A stretch of DNA of 64,000 nucleotides from Sphingomonas sp. Leaf343. GTDB lineage: Bacteria; Pseudomonadota; Alphaproteobacteria; Sphingomonadales; Sphingomonadaceae. This document shows positions 6,270 through 15,086 of the stretch, piece after piece. Each line of letters begins with the position of its first letter. Position 1 is the first letter of the stretch. The stretch covers positions 1-64,000 of the forward strand of contig NZ_LMPG01000016.1 of the NCBI RefSeq assembly GCF_001423765.1, in the 5' to 3' direction. Both the position numbers and the translations under genes were made by a program. Below the pieces are notes generated by a model. It was not told the origin of the DNA and did not search any database. It saw only the letters and a program-made list of their open reading frames with translations.

Positions 6270-9053
6270 ATGTCGGACCGCAAATCTCGCTTGCACGTGC
6301 CGGATGCCCTACGGCTGAACCGACGCGACCTGATGTCACGCGCCGCCATCGCGACGACGGCGACCGCTCTGGCGGGATGCGGCGGGAGCGATGGCGCCGG
6401 CCAGACCGGGACGCCGCCCGACCTGCCTGGCACCATCGACCGGCCCGGTACCATCGCCTTGCCGCCTGCGGAAAGCAGCTTCGTTCTGAAGAGCGAACGC
6501 GCCGCGATCACCAGCTTGCGATACCGGCAGGACCGGGTCGATACCGACTATATCAGGGCAGGCACGACGCTTGGTCCGGTATACGCCAGATGGCGGTCCG
6601 CCGGTGGGAACTGGGCGTCGCTGGACACGGCGTCGGCGCCGGGAATACAGGACACCCGGTCGATGACCGTCACGGCGAGCGATGGTACCGCGTCGCTGAC
6701 CTCCTCGTTCGCGATCGACGGCAACGAATTGATCTGGCGGGTGTCGGTGCGCAATCAGGGCAGCGCGACGATAGAGGTGGGCGACCTTCTGTTGCCGATG
6801 CCCATGAACACCGATTTCTCCTCCGGAAAACCGGTGACGGCATCGGTGCTGAAGCACAGTTTCGTATCGGGTCACGGTTCGCACGTTTTCTGGATGCGGG
6901 CCAACAGCGTCGGTCCGTATCTTCTGTTGCTGCCCGACCAGACGACGCAGTTGCAATATTGGGAGGTGCGCAGCCTTGCGGCTGGTGCGCCGGGGCAATG
7001 GTGCGCCTTCATCCACGCCGACGCATCGGAAGCCGAAGCGCGGGCAGGCGGCACCCGGTGGCGCCAGCCCGTCACGTCGCTGACGCTTCGCGGTGGCGAG
7101 GAAAAGCAATACTCGCTCCGCTTCCAGTGGGTGGCGGATTACGAACAGGCGCGGGCGGCCATCGCCGACCGCGGGCTGATCGACGTCGATGTCGCGCCGG
7201 GCATGACGGTGCCGCGCGACCTGCACGTCGATATCGCGCTTCGGTCCAGCCGGCGCGTGGCGGCGATCGAAGCGGAGTTTCCCTCCACCACGACGATCAC
7301 GCCGCTGCCCGACAATGCGGGCCGGCAGCTATACCGCGTCCGCTTTACCCGGCTGGGCGAGAACCGGCTGACGCTGGTGCAGGACGGCGATCGCCGCACG
7401 CATCTCGAATTCTTTGCGACCGAACCGCTCGAAACGATGATCGCCAAGCGCGCCGCGTTCATCGCCAGACGCCAGCATCGGGATCCCGAGAAATGGTATG
7501 ATGGCCTGTTCGGCGAATGGAATATGGAGACGGGTACGCTGCTCGGCCCGGACAATTACGATCGGATCACCGGCTGGCGCATCTACGAGGTCACCTGCGA
7601 CGATCCGGGTTTGAGCAAGCCTGCGTTCCTCGCCATCAAGAACGCCGAGCATCCGGTGCCCGCCGAGGTCGAGGCGCTGGACCGTTATATCGAGCGGTTC
7701 GTCTGGGGCGGTCTGCAACGCAAGGACACCGAGGAACACGCCTTCGGCATCTACGGCATCCCCGACTGGAAACAGAATCGCGAGAGCGCGGACGCCGGTC
7801 CGAACGGGCGTCTGCATATCTGGCGGCCCTTCGACTATCCCCACATCTTCGCGATGTATCTGTCGATGCATCGCATCGCCCGCGATCATCCTTCCGTGCC
7901 GACCTTGCTGGATGCACGTACGTATCTGATGCGCGCCTATGGCACCGCGCTGGGCATGTTCACGATCCCGATGCGGATCAGCGGGTGGTCGGCGTACCAC
8001 ACCGGCTTCTACAACGAATGCGTGTTGCCCGAGCTGATGGTTGCCTTGCGGCAGGCGGGCCTGAATGCAGAGGCCGCTACACTGCAGGGGCATTGGGCGA
8101 CCAAGATCCAGAACTTCACCCGTTCCGACGCCGACCTGTTCGGCTCGGAATATCCCTTCGATTCGACGGGGTTCGAATCGACGCAGGCGCTGGCGCGGTC
8201 GGCGGTGGACGACCCGGCGGCGGCAGGCATATCGCGCGACGCGGCGGTGGCGTTCCGCGACCGGCAGATCGCAGCCAACCTGTTCTGCCGCGGCTGGCTT
8301 GAACCAGCCTATTATTATCTCGGCAGCGACTACCGGCAGACCGCGGGCAACGCCTATGTGCTGACCTATATGGCGCAGATGGGTGGCTGGGCGATCCTCG
8401 ACTATGCCTTGAACGACGCAAGCGACCCGCACCCGTTGCTACGACTGGGCTATGCCTCACAGCTCAGTTCGTGGGCGCTCCTGAACAGCGGCGGGGCGGC
8501 GGACGGTCACGGCTACTGGTATCCGGGCGAGGCCAATGACGGCGGTGCCGGTGGCGGTTTCGAGCCGGCACCGCGCGGCAAGACATGGCTCGACCAGCCG
8601 CACCACCGCGGATCATGGTATTATTCCTGCGAGATCGACCTCGGCTTCTGCGGGGCGATACGGGCGGCGCGGACGATCGTGGCGGACGACCCCATTTTCG
8701 GCCGGGTCTGTTACGGGGGTCGGCTGGGGCCGGATGGACCGGAGATTGCCGTCGAGCCGGCAGACGGCGTCCGCCGCCGCCTGTCGGTCCGGATCGCGGC
8801 GGGAAGCTGCGACGTCACTCTCGAAAACGCACGCTTCGCGCAGGGGCAACGCATCCGGATCGCGGCGGACCTGTCCAGCATAGGTTTCGGAGTCGAGCCA
8901 TACGACAACAGTGTCGATCTTCGCGTTACACTACGCCGCAACGGTGGCGCATGGCGCACAGTACGCGTTCCATCAACCAACGGCCCATCTACCAACGGCC
9001 CATCTACCAACGGCCCATCTACCAACGGCGAGCTCACACTTCCCCTGAGCTGA
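6270..9053 (+). CDS. DUF5695-like exported lipoprotein, probable glycan-active enzyme
   Basis: The product has about 927 residues. LNRRDLMSRAAIATTATALAGCGG combines a twin-arginine motif with a lipobox (LAGC), so it is a Tat-exported lipoprotein candidate. After a proline-rich linker comes a beta-rich domain (about 50-380), then a large helical region rich in aromatic and acidic residues (FGEWNMETG, FDYPHIFAMYLSMHRIA, GWSAYHTGFYNECVLPELMV), resembling the alpha/alpha-barrel of DUF5695 proteins. Catalytic residues are unknown. The C-terminus carries a PSTNG repeat. ATG 6270 is chosen as the start nearest the signal; ATG 6258 and GTG 6240 are in frame. The gene follows the GH43-like gene by about 140 bases on the same strand, so the two probably act on the same glycan. 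Confidence 0.65.
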   Translation: MSDRKSRLHVPDALRLNRRDLMSRAAIATTATALAGCGGSDGAGQTGTPPDLPGTIDRPGTIALPPAESSFVLKSERAAITSLRYRQDRVDTDYIRAGTTLGPVYARWRSAGGNWASLDTASAPGIQDTRSMTVTASDGTASLTSSFAIDGNELIWRVSVRNQGSATIEVGDLLLPMPMNTDFSSGKPVTASVLKHSFVSGHGSHVFWMRANSVGPYLLLLPDQTTQLQYWEVRSLAAGAPGQWCAFIHADASEAEARAGGTRWRQPVTSLTLRGGEEKQYSLRFQWVADYEQARAAIADRGLIDVDVAPGMTVPRDLHVDIALRSSRRVAAIEAEFPSTTTITPLPDNAGRQLYRVRFTRLGENRLTLVQDGDRRTHLEFFATEPLETMIAKRAAFIARRQHRDPEKWYDGLFGEWNMETGTLLGPDNYDRITGWRIYEVTCDDPGLSKPAFLAIKNAEHPVPAEVEALDRYIERFVWGGLQRKDTEEHAFGIYGIPDWKQNRESADAGPNGRLHIWRPFDYPHIFAMYLSMHRIARDHPSVPTLLDARTYLMRAYGTALGMFTIPMRISGWSAYHTGFYNECVLPELMVALRQAGLNAEAATLQGHWATKIQNFTRSDADLFGSEYPFDSTGFESTQALARSAVDDPAAAGISRDAAVAFRDRQIAANLFCRGWLEPAYYYLGSDYRQTAGNAYVLTYMAQMGGWAILDYALNDASDPHPLLRLGYASQLSSWALLNSGGAADGHGYWYPGEANDGGAGGGFEPAPRGKTWLDQPHHRGSWYYSCEIDLGFCGAIRAARTIVADDPIFGRVCYGGRLGPDGPEIAVEPADGVRRRLSVRIAAGSCDVTLENARFAQGQRIRIAADLSSIGFGVEPYDNSVDLRVTLRRNGGAWRTVRVPSTNGPSTNGPSTNGPSTNGELTLPLS
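8976..9029 (+). repeat. 15-base tandem repeat encoding PSTNG
   Basis: ACCAACGGCCCATCT is repeated exactly at 8976-8990, 8991-9005 and 9006-9020, with a partial fourth copy to 9029. It lies inside the coding sequence and encodes (N)GPST units just before the C-terminus. Fifteen is a multiple of three, so changes in copy number keep the frame. Confidence 0.9.
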
Positions 9054-9292
9054 ACCAGGCGCGGTTCGGCGTCGATGTCGCTGCCGGCAAACGCCGTGTC
9101 GGGAAGAGGCGGCGCATCACGCGCAGGCGGCCGGCCATCTTACCGGGGGTGCGAACCTCCGGCTGGGCCGCGGCGACCTTCTCCGCGACCGGCGGCTCCG
9201 GTTTCCCCGACGCCCGGGCGATCCCCGTACCGATGATCTTGTACGGCCGATCGTCGCTCGGCTACAGCGCCGCCAACGATCAGGAGACGGAT

Positions 9293-10162
9293 ATGCCCAC
9301 CCCGGCCCACGACGCGCGCATCATCGTCCGCGACTGCAGCGACCGGCTGGGGGAGGGGCCGACCTGGTCCGCGCGCGAGAATGCGCTGTATTGGGTCGAC
9401 ATCCTCGGCCGGCGGCTGAACCGCCTCGATCTGGCGACCGATGCCGTGACGAGCTGGGACATGCCCGACACGATCGGCTGGGTGGTGGAGCGGGAGGACG
9501 CGCCGGGGTTCATCGCCGGGCTGGGCCGCCGCTTCGTGGAACTGACGCTCGACCCGGTCGTGATCCGCACCATCGCCGCGCCCGAAGACGACCGCGACGG
9601 CAATCGCTTCAACGATGCCAAGGCGGACTCGCAGGGGCGGATATGGGCCGGATCGATGCCCTTCACCTGCGACCGGCCGAGCGGCAGTTTCTACCGCCTC
9701 GATACGAACCGGACGGCGACGCGGGTGGATGACGACTACACGATCGCCAACGGCCCGGCGATCGCCGCCGACGGCTCGTTCCTGCTCCACACCGACACCG
9801 CGCTCGGCACCATTTTCCGGTATCCTCTGAACGACGACGGTTCGCTCGGCGCCCGTACGCCGTTCATCGTCTTCGAGGATGATTGGGGCAGCCCCGACGG
9901 CATGACCTTCGATGCCGATGGCGGGCTGTGGGTTGGATGCTGGGGCGGGTCGTGCGTCACGCGCTTCACGCCGGGGGGCAAGCGCGACCGCAGCATCGCG
10001 TTGCCTGCGTCGCAGATCACCAGTTGCACCTTCGCCGGGCCGGATCTCGACCGGATGTTCGTGACGTCGTCGGGGGACGGTGTCGACGAAAAGGCGGGCG
10101 GCGCGCTGTTCGAGATCGATCCGGGAGTTCGCGGACTGCCGACGCTCCGCTACCGGGGCTGA
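9293..10162 (+). CDS. SMP-30/gluconolactonase-family lactonase (probable galactonolactonase)
   Basis: The 289-residue product is a six-bladed propeller of the SMP-30/gluconolactonase/LRE family. Probable metal ligands are Glu21 (LGEGPTW), Asn153 (IANGPAI) and Asp202 (GSPDGMTFDADG); RFNDAKADSQGRIWAGSM (105-122) is the family's most conserved block. It should hydrolyse a sugar 1,4- or 1,5-lactone to the aldonate. Given the neighbouring galactose dehydrogenase, KDGal kinase and KDPGal aldolase, D-galactono-lactone is the likely substrate. ATG 9293 has AGGAG seven bases upstream; earlier in-frame starts lack family sequence. Its 3' end overlaps the convergent aldolase gene by 13 bases. Confidence 0.85.
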   Translation: MPTPAHDARIIVRDCSDRLGEGPTWSARENALYWVDILGRRLNRLDLATDAVTSWDMPDTIGWVVEREDAPGFIAGLGRRFVELTLDPVVIRTIAAPEDDRDGNRFNDAKADSQGRIWAGSMPFTCDRPSGSFYRLDTNRTATRVDDDYTIANGPAIAADGSFLLHTDTALGTIFRYPLNDDGSLGARTPFIVFEDDWGSPDGMTFDADGGLWVGCWGGSCVTRFTPGGKRDRSIALPASQITSCTFAGPDLDRMFVTSSGDGVDEKAGGALFEIDPGVRGLPTLRYRG

Positions 10163-10773
10163 TGGATCGCCGCGACGAATGCCCTGGCAGCCGCGCCGAC
10201 CTTCGTCGCATCGTCGCCCGCCTTGTAGAGCGCCGAACCCAGCCCGAAGCCATTCGCCCCCGCAGCCAGCCACGGCGTCATCGTATCCGGCGCGACGCCG
10301 CCGACGACCAGCATCGGCACGTCCTTCGGCAGCACCGCGCGCTGCGCCTTCAGCACGCCGGGACTGGCGGCTTCGGCTGGAAACAGTTTCAGCGCGGTGG
10401 CACCGGCGGCGAGCGCGGCGAACCCCTCCGACGGCGTGAAGTAACCGGGCAGCGATGCCATGCCCCTTGTGGCCGTCGCGCGGATCACGTCGGGATTGGT
10501 GTTGGGCGAGATGATCATCCGCCCGCCCGCATCCTGTACGCGGCCGACATCCCCAACGGTCAGCACGGTGCCCGCGCCGATCATCGCCCGGTCGCCGTAG
10601 CGCTTCGCCAGCGTCGCGATGCTGGTGAACGGATCGGGCGAGTTGAGCGGCACCTCGATCAGCGTGAAGCCTGCTTCGACCAGTACGTCGCCGATCGCCT
10701 CGACCTCGTCGGGACGAATGCCGCGCAGGATGGCGATCAGCGGGCAGGCGGCGAAGGCGGGGGCGAAGTCCAT
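10150..10773 (-). CDS. dgoA: 2-dehydro-3-deoxy-6-phosphogalactonate aldolase
   Basis: The 207-residue product is a class I KDPG/KDPGal aldolase. It has PLIAILRGIRPDE near the start, Glu40 in LIEVPLNSP (the general acid/base), IGAGTVL (65-71), SPNTNPDVI (89-97) and the Schiff-base Lys129 in ATALKLFPAE. It cleaves 2-dehydro-3-deoxy-6-phosphogalactonate to pyruvate and glyceraldehyde 3-phosphate. The NSPDP motif and the adjoining galactonokinase favour the galactonate enzyme over the Entner-Doudoroff KDPG aldolase. Its ATG at 10773 overlaps the last base of the kinase stop codon (TGATG), so the two are translationally coupled. Confidence 0.92.
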   Translation of the reverse strand: MDFAPAFAACPLIAILRGIRPDEVEAIGDVLVEAGFTLIEVPLNSPDPFTSIATLAKRYGDRAMIGAGTVLTVGDVGRVQDAGGRMIISPNTNPDVIRATATRGMASLPGYFTPSEGFAALAAGATALKLFPAEAASPGVLKAQRAVLPKDVPMLVVGGVAPDTMTPWLAAGANGFGLGSALYKAGDDATKVGAAARAFVAAIHQPR

Positions 10774-11651
10774 CAGATCAGGTCCTGGATGCGGGTGATG
10801 CCGGCGACGAACGCGGCGTGGCTGTCGATCAGATGGGCACGGCCGCCGGCGATGTCGATGGCGGTCGCATAGAGGCCGCCCAGCACCGGATCGGCCAGCA
10901 AATACACGTCGCGCGGATCGCCCTTCAACCGTGCGTGACAGTCGCCACCTATCAGCAGGCCGCTGACATAGCTCGCGGCATCCTCCTTCGGACGCAGGCT
11001 GAGCAGGCCGGCGGCGCGCACGCCGAACAGTGCGGAGGGCAGGTCGCGTGTGGCCGAATCCTCCGCCCCGGCGCGGAAGGCCGCGTCGTCGGCGACGTCC
11101 CCCATCGCCATGTCCGCGCCGATCAGGCTGTGCGCCTTCAACAGCGAGAAAAGCTCGCCCGTCATCGCGGTCGTGAAGTCGGCAATCGCACCCGCCGCCA
11201 TCCACGCCCATTTGCAATGCGTGCCGGGCTGGCAGAGCAACGCGTCGCCGGGCGCCAGGCCGGCGGCGACCGCGCCGAACAGCTGCACCTCTTCGCCGCG
11301 CATCACATCGCCGCGTCCCTCGCCGGTGCGGCTGACGCCCGGCACGATGCGGATGCCGTCGCCGGCGGCGACCGTCGCGCCCGCGACCGCGTCCAGCGTG
11401 GCCGGGCAGGGCACGTAGCCCGCGTCGATCCAGCCGCGGTTCGACCCGACCATGCCCGCGAGCAGCATCGGCGCGTCGGTGTCGAACCGCGCCCGGATCG
11501 CCGCCGCCGCCGCCGGGAAACCGCCGGCGGGCACCGCGAGGATCCCCTCCGCATCGCGCTCGGTCCGCAACACCGCGCCGTGCGCGTCGATCGCATAGGC
11601 GCGGCGGTTCGTGGTGCCCCAGTCGACGGCGATGAAGGCGATGTCGGTCAT
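10773..11651 (-). CDS. dgoK: 2-dehydro-3-deoxygalactonokinase
   Basis: The 292-residue product has the DgoK family hallmarks: AVDWGTTNRRAYAID near the N-terminus (phosphate-binding loop), GMVGSNRGW, VPGV, DVMRGEEVQ (conserved RGEE), LCQPGTHCKWAW and TGELFSLLK. It phosphorylates 2-dehydro-3-deoxy-D-galactonate with ATP at position 6, feeding the aldolase encoded just downstream. It lies 10 bases after the symporter gene on the same strand, giving a symporter-kinase-aldolase operon. Confidence 0.93.
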   Translation of the reverse strand: MTDIAFIAVDWGTTNRRAYAIDAHGAVLRTERDAEGILAVPAGGFPAAAAAIRARFDTDAPMLLAGMVGSNRGWIDAGYVPCPATLDAVAGATVAAGDGIRIVPGVSRTGEGRGDVMRGEEVQLFGAVAAGLAPGDALLCQPGTHCKWAWMAAGAIADFTTAMTGELFSLLKAHSLIGADMAMGDVADDAAFRAGAEDSATRDLPSALFGVRAAGLLSLRPKEDAASYVSGLLIGGDCHARLKGDPRDVYLLADPVLGGLYATAIDIAGGRAHLIDSHAAFVAGITRIQDLI

Positions 11652-11661
11652 GCGGGTTGCC

Positions 11662-13254
11662 TCACCAGAAGGTCGCGTAAAGGACGATCAGGATCAGGAC
11701 GACGCCGATCGCGCCGACGTTGAAGCGCGAACTGGTCGCATAGCGGACCTCGCCCGTGTCGATCGTGTCCGCTTTGCGACGCGTCGGGATGACCAGCGAC
11801 GCGACCACCGCCAGCGCCAGCGCGGCGAGGAAGACCAGACCCATCCGGTCCATGAACGGCAGTGTCGGCATCGCCACCTTCAGCAGCCACGACAGCACGA
11901 CCGAAGCGATCGCCGCCGCCAGCGCGCCGGCTTCGTTGGCGCGCTTCCAGAACAGGCCGAGCAGGAAGATGACGGTGATGCCGGGTGTGAAGAATCCGGT
12001 GAACTCCTGAATGAACTGGAACGCCTGATCCGATGCACCCAGCAACGGCCGCGCGGTCAGGATCGCGATCAGGATCGCGACGGCGGCGGCGATCCGGCCG
12101 ACCAGCACCAGCTTGCGGTCGTCGACACCCGAACCATCCTCGGCGGCGCTTCGCCGACCCTTCATCTTGGCCCAGACATCGAGCGTGAAGATCGTCGCGA
12201 TCGAATTGATCTTGGATGCCGTCGACGCGATGATGGCCGCGATCAGCGCCGCGAAGACGAGGCCGAGCAGGCCGGTGGGCAACAGCCGCATCATCGTCGG
12301 ATACGCCTCGTCCGGCTTGGCGAGGTTCGGTGCCAGCACCACCGCGGCGATGCCGGGCAGGACGATGATGATCGGCATGATGAGCTTGATGAACGACGCG
12401 AAGAGGACGCCCTTCTGCGCCTCGTCCAGCGACTTGGCCGCCAATGCCCGCTGGATGATGTACTGGTTGAACCCCCAGTAGCTCAGGTTCGCGATCCACA
12501 TGCCGCCGATCAGCACCGACAGGCCCGGCAGATCCATGTAATGCGGATCGCCCTTTTGCAGGATCATGTGGAAATGACCGGGCAGTTCGGTGGTCAGCCG
12601 GCTGAAGCCGCCGAGCACGCCCGCATCGCCGCCGATCTCGCCCAGCGTCAGATACGCGATGATGAGGCCGCCGAGCACCAGCAGCGTGACCTGCACGATG
12701 TCGGTCAGCGCAACCGCCTTCAGCCCGCCCTTCAGCTGATAGAGCAGCGCGAACGCGCCGAGCGCGACGAGCGCCACGTCCTGATCGACGCCCGCCACCT
12801 TGGTTACCGCGATCGAGCCGAGCCAGATGATGCTCGTCAGGTTCACGAACACGTACAGCAACAGCCAGAACACCGCCATCAGCGTGCGGATGTTGGGGCC
12901 GTACCGCCGCTCCAGGAACTGCGGCATCGTGTAGATTTCGTTCTTCAGGAAGATCGGCAGGAAGAACTTGCCGACGATCAGCAGCGTCAGCGCCGCCATC
13001 CATTCATAGGACGCGATGGCGAGGCCGATCGCATAGCCCGATCCGGACATGCCGACGATCTGTTCGGCCGAGATGTTGGCCGCGATCAGCGATGCGCCGA
13101 TCGCCCACCAGGGCAGGTTCCTGGACGCAAGAAAGTAATCGGTGGAGTTCTTCGGCCCCGCCCCGGCCTTGTCGCGCGAGACCCACTGCGCCAGCGCGAA
13201 GATGCCGATCGCATAAGCGATCACGACGATGATATCGAGCGTCGCCAACTGCAT
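11662..13254 (-). CDS. SSS-family sodium/sugar symporter (SglT-like)
   Basis: The 530-residue membrane protein has about 14 hydrophobic segments. Typical sodium:solute symporter (SSF) elements are STDYFLASRNLPWWAIGASLIAANIS at 37-62, MSGSGYAIG, WLGSIAVTKV, LKGGLKAVALTDIVQ and YWGFNQYIIQRALAAKS. It resembles the sodium/galactose branch, and the linked genes make galactose or a related hexose the likely substrate. It is the first gene of the minus-strand dgoK-dgoA operon, divergent from the GntR-type regulator, so both probably share a control region. ATG 13254 is the natural N-terminus with a short periplasmic start before TM1. Confidence 0.9.
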   Translation of the reverse strand: MQLATLDIIVVIAYAIGIFALAQWVSRDKAGAGPKNSTDYFLASRNLPWWAIGASLIAANISAEQIVGMSGSGYAIGLAIASYEWMAALTLLIVGKFFLPIFLKNEIYTMPQFLERRYGPNIRTLMAVFWLLLYVFVNLTSIIWLGSIAVTKVAGVDQDVALVALGAFALLYQLKGGLKAVALTDIVQVTLLVLGGLIIAYLTLGEIGGDAGVLGGFSRLTTELPGHFHMILQKGDPHYMDLPGLSVLIGGMWIANLSYWGFNQYIIQRALAAKSLDEAQKGVLFASFIKLIMPIIIVLPGIAAVVLAPNLAKPDEAYPTMMRLLPTGLLGLVFAALIAAIIASTASKINSIATIFTLDVWAKMKGRRSAAEDGSGVDDRKLVLVGRIAAAVAILIAILTARPLLGASDQAFQFIQEFTGFFTPGITVIFLLGLFWKRANEAGALAAAIASVVLSWLLKVAMPTLPFMDRMGLVFLAALALAVVASLVIPTRRKADTIDTGEVRYATSSRFNVGAIGVVLILIVLYATFW

Positions 13255-13374
13255 CGCCGCATTCCTCCCCGGCCAGCCGGTTCCCGCCGGTCGCTGAGGT
13301 CTTTTTATATGATCGTTCGGACTTGTCGAGGGCCGAAACCTGCGCCATGCTCAGGCAAAAGACGGGAGGGTGAC
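13255..13374. promoter_or_regulatory. Divergent control region between symporter operon and GntR-type regulator
   Basis: This 120-base gap separates two divergent starts. An AT-richer patch (TTTTTATATGATCG, 13303-13316) near the middle could hold promoter elements for either direction. No clear palindromic FadR/GntR operator could be picked out by eye. That the regulator acts here on itself and on the symporter-dgoK-dgoA operon is inference from layout. Confidence 0.4.
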
Positions 13375-14118
13375 TTGGCCGGCGACATGGTTGGCGGGGA
13401 GGGCGGATTGCAGGTGCGGGGGCAGCTCGGCCGCAACCTGACGTTCGGCCTGCTCGAAGTTCTGGGTCGATCCATCGTGGTCGGGGAATATCGCGGCCGG
13501 CCCTTCCCGACCGAAGCGGAGCTGGTGAAGCTGCACGGTGTCAGCCGCTCCGTCACGCGGGAGGCGGTGAAGATGCTGGGTGCCAAGGGGCTGCTCGGCG
13601 CCCGTCCCAAACAGGGCACCTTCGTCCAGCCGGACGAACAGTGGAACCTGTTCGATACCGACGTGCTGCGCTGGTTGCTGGAACGGAAATCCTCGATCGT
13701 GCTGCTGCGCCGCTTCAACGAACTGCGGATCGGCGTCGAACCTCAGGCGGCCGGGCTCGCGGCGCAGCGCGCGACCGCGGACCAGCGTGCGGCGATCGCC
13801 GCCGGGCTGGTGCGGATGCACGATGCGGAGATGGGCGACGACGACACGCTGGACGCCGACATCGCCTTCCACGTCGCGATCCTGCGCGCGTCGAACAATC
13901 CGTTCTTCGTACAATTTCGCGAAGTCGTCTCGACGGCCTTGCGCACATCGATCCGATTCACCAATCGGATCAGCGGAAGAAGCGCCAGCATCGCGGATCA
14001 TGCCGCGGTCGCCGACGCGATCCAGGCCGGCGATGCCGCCGCGGCACGCGCCGCGATGGCGAAGCTGATTGACGACGTCCTCCAGCTGATCGAGCGAGAC
14101 GCCGACCAGCGCGAATGA
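13375..14118 (+). CDS. FadR/GntR-family transcriptional regulator
   Basis: The 247-residue product has an N-terminal winged helix (about 18-88: LPTEAEL-like FPTEAELVKLHGVSRSVTREA, then GLLGARPKQGTFV) and a C-terminal FCD ligand-binding domain (about 100-235) with helices rich in metal-binding-type residues (DIAFHVAILRASNNPFF and ADHAAVADAI). A TTG start at 13375 is chosen because GGGAGGG ends five bases upstream; ATG 13387 is the alternative but is too far from it. FCD regulators of this type (DgoR, LgoR) respond to sugar acids. It is 22 bases upstream of the galactose dehydrogenase gene and divergent from the symporter operon, so it probably represses both in response to galactonate or KDGal. 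Confidence 0.88.
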   Translation: MAGDMVGGEGGLQVRGQLGRNLTFGLLEVLGRSIVVGEYRGRPFPTEAELVKLHGVSRSVTREAVKMLGAKGLLGARPKQGTFVQPDEQWNLFDTDVLRWLLERKSSIVLLRRFNELRIGVEPQAAGLAAQRATADQRAAIAAGLVRMHDAEMGDDDTLDADIAFHVAILRASNNPFFVQFREVVSTALRTSIRFTNRISGRSASIADHAAVADAIQAGDAAAARAAMAKLIDDVLQLIERDADQRE

Positions 14119-14140
14119 TTGTAACAAGGAACGTGACTTC

Positions 14141-15073
14141 ATGACCATCCGGCTTGGGATCGTCGGCGTCGGCAAGATCGCCCGCGACCAGCATCTGCCC
14201 GCCATCGCCGCCAATCCGGCTTTCGATCTGGTCGCCGCCGCCAGCCGGCACGCCAGCATCGACGGAATCGCCAGCTTCGCCACGATCGAGGAGATGCTGG
14301 CTGCCGTTCCCGATCTCGATGCGGTGTCGATCTGCACCCCGCCGGGCGGGCGTGGCGACATCGTCCGCGCCGCCATCGCCGCGGGCAAGCACGTGATGAT
14401 CGAAAAGCCCCCCGGCGCGACGGTGTCCGAAGTCGTCGCGCTGGAGCGGCTGGCGGCGGACGCGGGTGTCACGCTGTTCGCGACGTGGCACTCGCGGGAG
14501 GCGGCGGGCGTCGACGAGGCGCGCGACTGGCTGGCCGACAAGCAGGTCACGTCGGTGGCGATCTCCTGGCGCGAGGACATTCGCGTCTGGCATCCCGGAC
14601 AGGACTGGATCCTGGGACCGGGCGGGTTCGGCGTGTTCGATCCCGGCATCAACGCGCTGTCGATCATCACGAAGATCCTGCCGACCGGACTGTCCGTCGA
14701 AGGCGGCGCGCTGCACGTGCCCGACGGTCGCGAATCGCCGATCGCGGCGACCGTGCAGATGCGCTGCGGCAACGGCGCGCCGGGCCGCGTGGACCTCGAC
14801 TTCCTGCAGACGGGTCCGCAATCCTGGGACATCGTCGTGGAGACGACCGCCGGCACGCTGACGCTGCGCGACGGTGGCAAGACGCTGTCGATCGACGGTG
14901 AAGGCGCGGCCGAGGGCGGCGGCATCGACGAGGGCGAATATCCGCGCCTCTATGCCCGCTTCGCCGAACTGGTCCCGACGGGATCGCGCGACGTCGACCT
15001 GCGCCCGCTGCAGCTGGTGGCGGACGCCTATCTGGTCGCGCACCGCATAGTGGCCGATCCGTTCGAGTTCTGA
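14141..15073 (+). CDS. Gfo/Idh/MocA-family D-galactose 1-dehydrogenase (probable)
   Basis: The 310-residue product has an N-terminal Rossmann fold (IVGVGKIARDQHLPAI, 7-22), the family EKPPGATVSE motif at 88-97 with the catalytic Lys89, and a C-terminal alpha/beta domain. VWHPGQDWILGPGGFGVFDPGINAL is typical of the galactose/arabinose dehydrogenase branch of the family. The reaction would be NAD(P)-dependent oxidation of D-galactose to galactono-lactone, the first step of the De Ley-Doudoroff pathway. L-arabinose 1-dehydrogenase is a close alternative; dgoK and dgoA next door argue for galactose. It follows the GntR regulator by 22 bases and is probably co-transcribed with it. Confidence 0.8.
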   Translation: MTIRLGIVGVGKIARDQHLPAIAANPAFDLVAAASRHASIDGIASFATIEEMLAAVPDLDAVSICTPPGGRGDIVRAAIAAGKHVMIEKPPGATVSEVVALERLAADAGVTLFATWHSREAAGVDEARDWLADKQVTSVAISWREDIRVWHPGQDWILGPGGFGVFDPGINALSIITKILPTGLSVEGGALHVPDGRESPIAATVQMRCGNGAPGRVDLDFLQTGPQSWDIVVETTAGTLTLRDGGKTLSIDGEGAAEGGGIDEGEYPRLYARFAELVPTGSRDVDLRPLQLVADAYLVAHRIVADPFEF

Positions 15074-15086
15074 AGTATCAGCCGAA

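Noticed and set aside
9054-9292. Possible minus-strand gene fragment (IIGTGIARASGKPEPP, near 9190-9240)
   Set aside because: The stretch looks somewhat protein-like but has no start codon and no recognisable family.
11611-13374. Upstream extension of the GntR-type regulator
   Set aside because: This part is antisense to the symporter gene and lacks family sequence; a good ribosome site sits just before 13375.
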